From positions 1 through 8,095 of the forward strand of contig PUNP01000609.1 of the NCBI GenBank assembly GCA_003551785.1: DNA of 8,095 nt, given 5' to 3'. Of the stretch, positions 5,951 to 8,095 are shown one piece after another. Each line of letters begins with the position of its first letter. The stretch's first letter is position 1. The translations under genes were made by a program, and so were the position numbers. The notes beneath the pieces were generated by a model that saw only the letters and a program-made list of their open reading frames with translations, did not search any database and had not been told where the DNA came from. Source of the DNA: Candidatus Brocadiaceae bacterium (GTDB lineage: Bacteria; Planctomycetota; Brocadiia; SM23-32).

Positions 5951-6775
5951 ATGGCAAAATTTGGATTTCATAAATCGGCAGCATATTTGGCATTGCTCAC
6001 GGATTTTGGTGAGAGTGACAGTTACGTCGGGGCGATAAAAGGCGTCATTCATTCGATATGCAGCGACGCAAAGGTTATTGACATAACACATCATATTGAG
6101 CCTCAAGATGTTACAGCAGCGTCTTTTTGTTTGAAAGCAGCGTATAAATACTTTCCCGCCGGTACTGTTTTTGTCTGTGTTGTTGACCCCGGTGTAGGCA
6201 CCGAGCGGGATATTATTTGCATGAAATCGGACGGGTATGTTTTTTTAGCCCCTGATAACGGTCTTTTGAGCGTGCTCGGGAACGAGGCAAAGGTGGAAGT
6301 CATCAGAACGGTTGAAAACCAGGAATTATGGCTTAAAAGTGTCAGCAAGACATTTCATGGGCGCGATATATTTGCGCCGGTAGCTGCTCATATAGCTAAT
6401 GGCCATGACATTTCATCAATCGGCCCGGTTCGTTCACAGATACAGGAGCTTTCCCTGCCGCATCCTATCAAGACAACCTCTGGTGTGCTCAAAGGCGAAG
6501 TCATCTACGTTGACGAGTTTGGCAATCTGATTACTAACATCGGAGAGGCGACTCTGCAGACAAATATGCCAGGGGAACTGTCCAGAATTCGGATATCCGT
6601 CAGTGATAAAATCGAAATTAAGGGTATCGCCAAGAGCTATGGTTCGGTAGCCGAAGGCGAATTAGTGGCTTTAGTGGGCAGCAGCGGTTATTTGGAAATC
6701 GCCCAAAACGGCGCTTCCGCTTGCAATACCCTCGGATATGGACGCTCGACCGAGGTAGTGGTTAAGACTGATTAA
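5951..6775 (+). CDS. SAM hydroxide adenosyltransferase (DUF62 family)
   Basis: Members hydrolyse S-adenosylmethionine to adenosine and methionine using an activated water; the fluorinase and chlorinase enzymes are relatives. The N-terminal block LLTDFGESDSYVG (about 15-27) is the family hallmark. The catalytic triad Asp-Arg-His appears as D79 in VVDPGVG, R86 in GTERDI and H136 in FHGRDIFAP, with the expected spacing. This triad marks the hydrolase branch rather than the halogenases. The C-terminal domain has YVDEFGNLITNI (about 186-197) and GSSGYLEIAQNGASA (about 243-257), which complete the adenosine site between subunits; family members are trimers. The 274-residue length is typical. A weak GGGA (5939-5942) precedes the ATG. 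A good promoter lies upstream, and no terminator is visible before the next open frame. Its physiological role remains unclear across bacteria. Confidence 0.93.
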   Translation: MAKFGFHKSAAYLALLTDFGESDSYVGAIKGVIHSICSDAKVIDITHHIEPQDVTAASFCLKAAYKYFPAGTVFVCVVDPGVGTERDIICMKSDGYVFLAPDNGLLSVLGNEAKVEVIRTVENQELWLKSVSKTFHGRDIFAPVAAHIANGHDISSIGPVRSQIQELSLPHPIKTTSGVLKGEVIYVDEFGNLITNIGEATLQTNMPGELSRIRISVSDKIEIKGIAKSYGSVAEGELVALVGSSGYLEIAQNGASACNTLGYGRSTEVVVKTD

Positions 6776-6874
6776 CATGTATTTCATATCCTTAACATTT
6801 CAAAAATTAATGTCGGTATATTTCTTAATGAAGTCAATGAGATAGTCTTTGACAACGACGAGTCCGAATTAGGG

Positions 6875-7147
6875 TTGAGGCTGGGGCTGATCCATGGTAA
6901 TGAATATCATTGGTGGGAATGGGTCAGGCTGGAGAAGCTATGGTCGGGGCCCCTTTGCCGTGCCTTTCGTGCGGGAGGATTTATTCCGGTTGAACTGTTT
7001 GATGATGATTACCTGGACGGCTACAAAGGGCTGAAAGAATCACCCAGCGCTCATATGCATAACTGGCTGTTCGGTGAGCTTTTTGTTCTGGTCTTTGCCA
7101 ACGGGGTTATACAGTTACAGTACCGAAAAAAACACGCGTTTCAATGA
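6875..7147 (+). CDS. Hypothetical protein, probable fragment of a larger gene
   Basis: I do not recognise this 90-residue product. It is rich in aromatic residues, with blocks such as HGNEYHWWEWVRLEKLW near the start and HMHNWLFGELFVLVFANGV later, which look like part of a folded enzyme. The only usual start codon in frame is the TTG at 6875, and no ribosome binding site stands at a workable distance from it. The frame stays open and protein-like further upstream, back to the stop codon of the preceding gene (6773-6775), with no ATG, GTG or TTG. The C-terminus ends abruptly in a basic tail. A truncated remnant of a longer gene is therefore likelier than an intact small gene; a non-standard start such as ATT is an alternative. 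The stop codon overlaps the ribosome binding site of the next gene. Confidence 0.5.
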   Translation: MRLGLIHGNEYHWWEWVRLEKLWSGPLCRAFRAGGFIPVELFDDDYLDGYKGLKESPSAHMHNWLFGELFVLVFANGVIQLQYRKKHAFQ

Positions 7148-7156
7148 GGAATGACG

Positions 7157-8095
7157 ATGATGTTAAATCAGTTCATACAGTTTACACAATCGGTTGCTCC
7201 GGATGGGGTGTTGAACCCCTACCTGGAATCTAATGCACGGGAGTTTTGTTCTTCGGGTGCCGCCCTGCCTGATAAATGGAAAGTTAATATTGACTTTTGG
7301 GCCACAGTGGCCGGTCTGGACGAGCAATGTAAAAAAGAGTTGTTAGAGATGGCTGAATATGTGGAATCAGATTCTAATTTATCTTTCCTGTGGTTCCACT
7401 GTTCCCGGCTTGTTTATGGTAATAATTTGCTCTACCCGAAGGGGAGTATCCTCCGATGGCCGGCGTTCGATAGATTATTTAATGGACAGGGGCGTCTTTT
7501 TTTGTTACTGATCGCCCTTTCGGCTGTACCGCAGATCAGAAAAATCCACCATTCAATGGGAATTCCTGACGAAATCACCACGCATACCTGCCGGGATATC
7601 GCAAGCAGAAATGAAATAACCCGTGAATTTGGGGATAACTCAAACGGCATTTCTACAACATGCGTTGCGTGGCTGCGTATGCATGCATCTGGCGAACTGT
7701 TTCAGCTTGGACGTCTGCAGTTCCATCCGCGTATCGTTTCTCATCCGATACGTGTTTATCGCCATAAAACCAATGGTGAAGTCATTATCGTTCCGGAGGG
7801 CGGATATCGTTTCACCAAAGAAGGGTATTTTGATGGCGCAGGTCATACACTTGATGAGAATGGTTGGTTTTCCGTATTGGACATCAGGGGTAATTCTCTA
7901 CGGGTCACTCCGTTTTCGAAAAACGGACTCGCGCGTAAACAGCCGATCACTCTGTGCCTTGATGAATGGAGTTTAGCCGCCGATGCGTCGTCTACCGTAA
8001 TGAATACCCATATACCGAGAGGCGGGAAGCTGAGTGTACCCGAATGGTATGATTCTGTCCGTCGCGGGTTTGAATTTTTCAGAACATATAGGCCG
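7157..8095 (+). CDS. GNAT-like acyltransferase-domain protein (NAT_N/GNAT_C type), 3' end outside the window
   Basis: The frame stays open from the start to the last base, giving 313 residues with the C-terminus missing. I recognise the pattern of the two-domain acyltransferase proteins carrying the Pfam NAT_N (DUF5596) and GNAT_C domains. There is a helical N-terminal part (about 1-120), then IPDEITTHTCRDI from residue 136, GELFQLGRLQF at 179-189 and HIPRGGKLS at 285-293. The next conserved part of the family would follow FEFFRTYRP, so probably a few dozen residues are cut off. I start at ATG 7157 because TGAGGA (7145-7150) lies 6 bases upstream. The in-frame ATG at 7151 directly abuts that site, and the ATG at 7160 is a further option. 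The ribosome binding site overlaps the upstream stop codon, suggesting translational coupling. The acyl donor and acceptor are unknown. Confidence 0.75.
   Translation, partial: MMLNQFIQFTQSVAPDGVLNPYLESNAREFCSSGAALPDKWKVNIDFWATVAGLDEQCKKELLEMAEYVESDSNLSFLWFHCSRLVYGNNLLYPKGSILRWPAFDRLFNGQGRLFLLLIALSAVPQIRKIHHSMGIPDEITTHTCRDIASRNEITREFGDNSNGISTTCVAWLRMHASGELFQLGRLQFHPRIVSHPIRVYRHKTNGEVIIVPEGGYRFTKEGYFDGAGHTLDENGWFSVLDIRGNSLRVTPFSKNGLARKQPITLCLDEWSLAADASSTVMNTHIPRGGKLSVPEWYDSVRRGFEFFRTYRP

Noticed and set aside
7623..7976. Forward open frame of 117 codons inside the last gene
   Set aside because: The overlapping frame from 7157 carries the conserved acyltransferase blocks and stays open to the window end. 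This one is a shadow.

Overview
This is a bacterial chromosomal segment. It has Shine-Dalgarno-led genes, consensus sigma-70-type promoters, tRNAs with encoded CCA ends and an intrinsic terminator. Base composition is mid-range. A relative of the Planctomycetota or another PVC-like lineage is my best guess, from the style of the intergenic palindromes and the gene mix. That is inference only; the window holds no rRNA or other phylogenetic marker.

Layout. Positions 1-345 hold two CCACGGG-type hairpins and a candidate promoter. A forward operon follows: an M24 metallopeptidase (Xaa-Pro aminopeptidase type, 346-1431), accB (1458-1949) and accC (2045-3388). The last two encode the biotin carrier and biotin carboxylase of acetyl-CoA carboxylase, so the operon's core job is malonyl-CoA supply. 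Next, on the minus strand, is a complete tRNA operon. A consensus promoter (3967-3994) drives tRNA-Leu(GAG), tRNA-Asn(GTT) and initiator tRNA-Met(CAT), and a hairpin plus U-run (3512-3558) ends it. Divergent to it is a deoxyhypusine-synthase-like gene (4119-5216) that appears to keep the catalytic lysine position.

Positions 5217-5512 are non-coding and packed with small palindromes. They include two related modules in inverted orientation and a 31-base segment duplicated from just behind accC. A small four-helix membrane protein (5513-5866, minus) and a SAM hydroxide adenosyltransferase (DUF62, 5951-6775, plus) diverge from a shared region whose -10 box reads TATAAT on both strands. At the right edge are a 90-residue open frame that looks like a piece of a larger gene (6875-7147) and, tightly coupled to it, a partial GNAT-like acyltransferase-domain protein (7157 to the window end).

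Most genes are housekeeping. The parts worth a second look are the palindromic repeats, the deoxyhypusine-synthase-like enzyme, the slightly atypical initiator tRNA and the symmetric divergent promoter. I saw no CRISPR array, transposase, phage gene or defence system.
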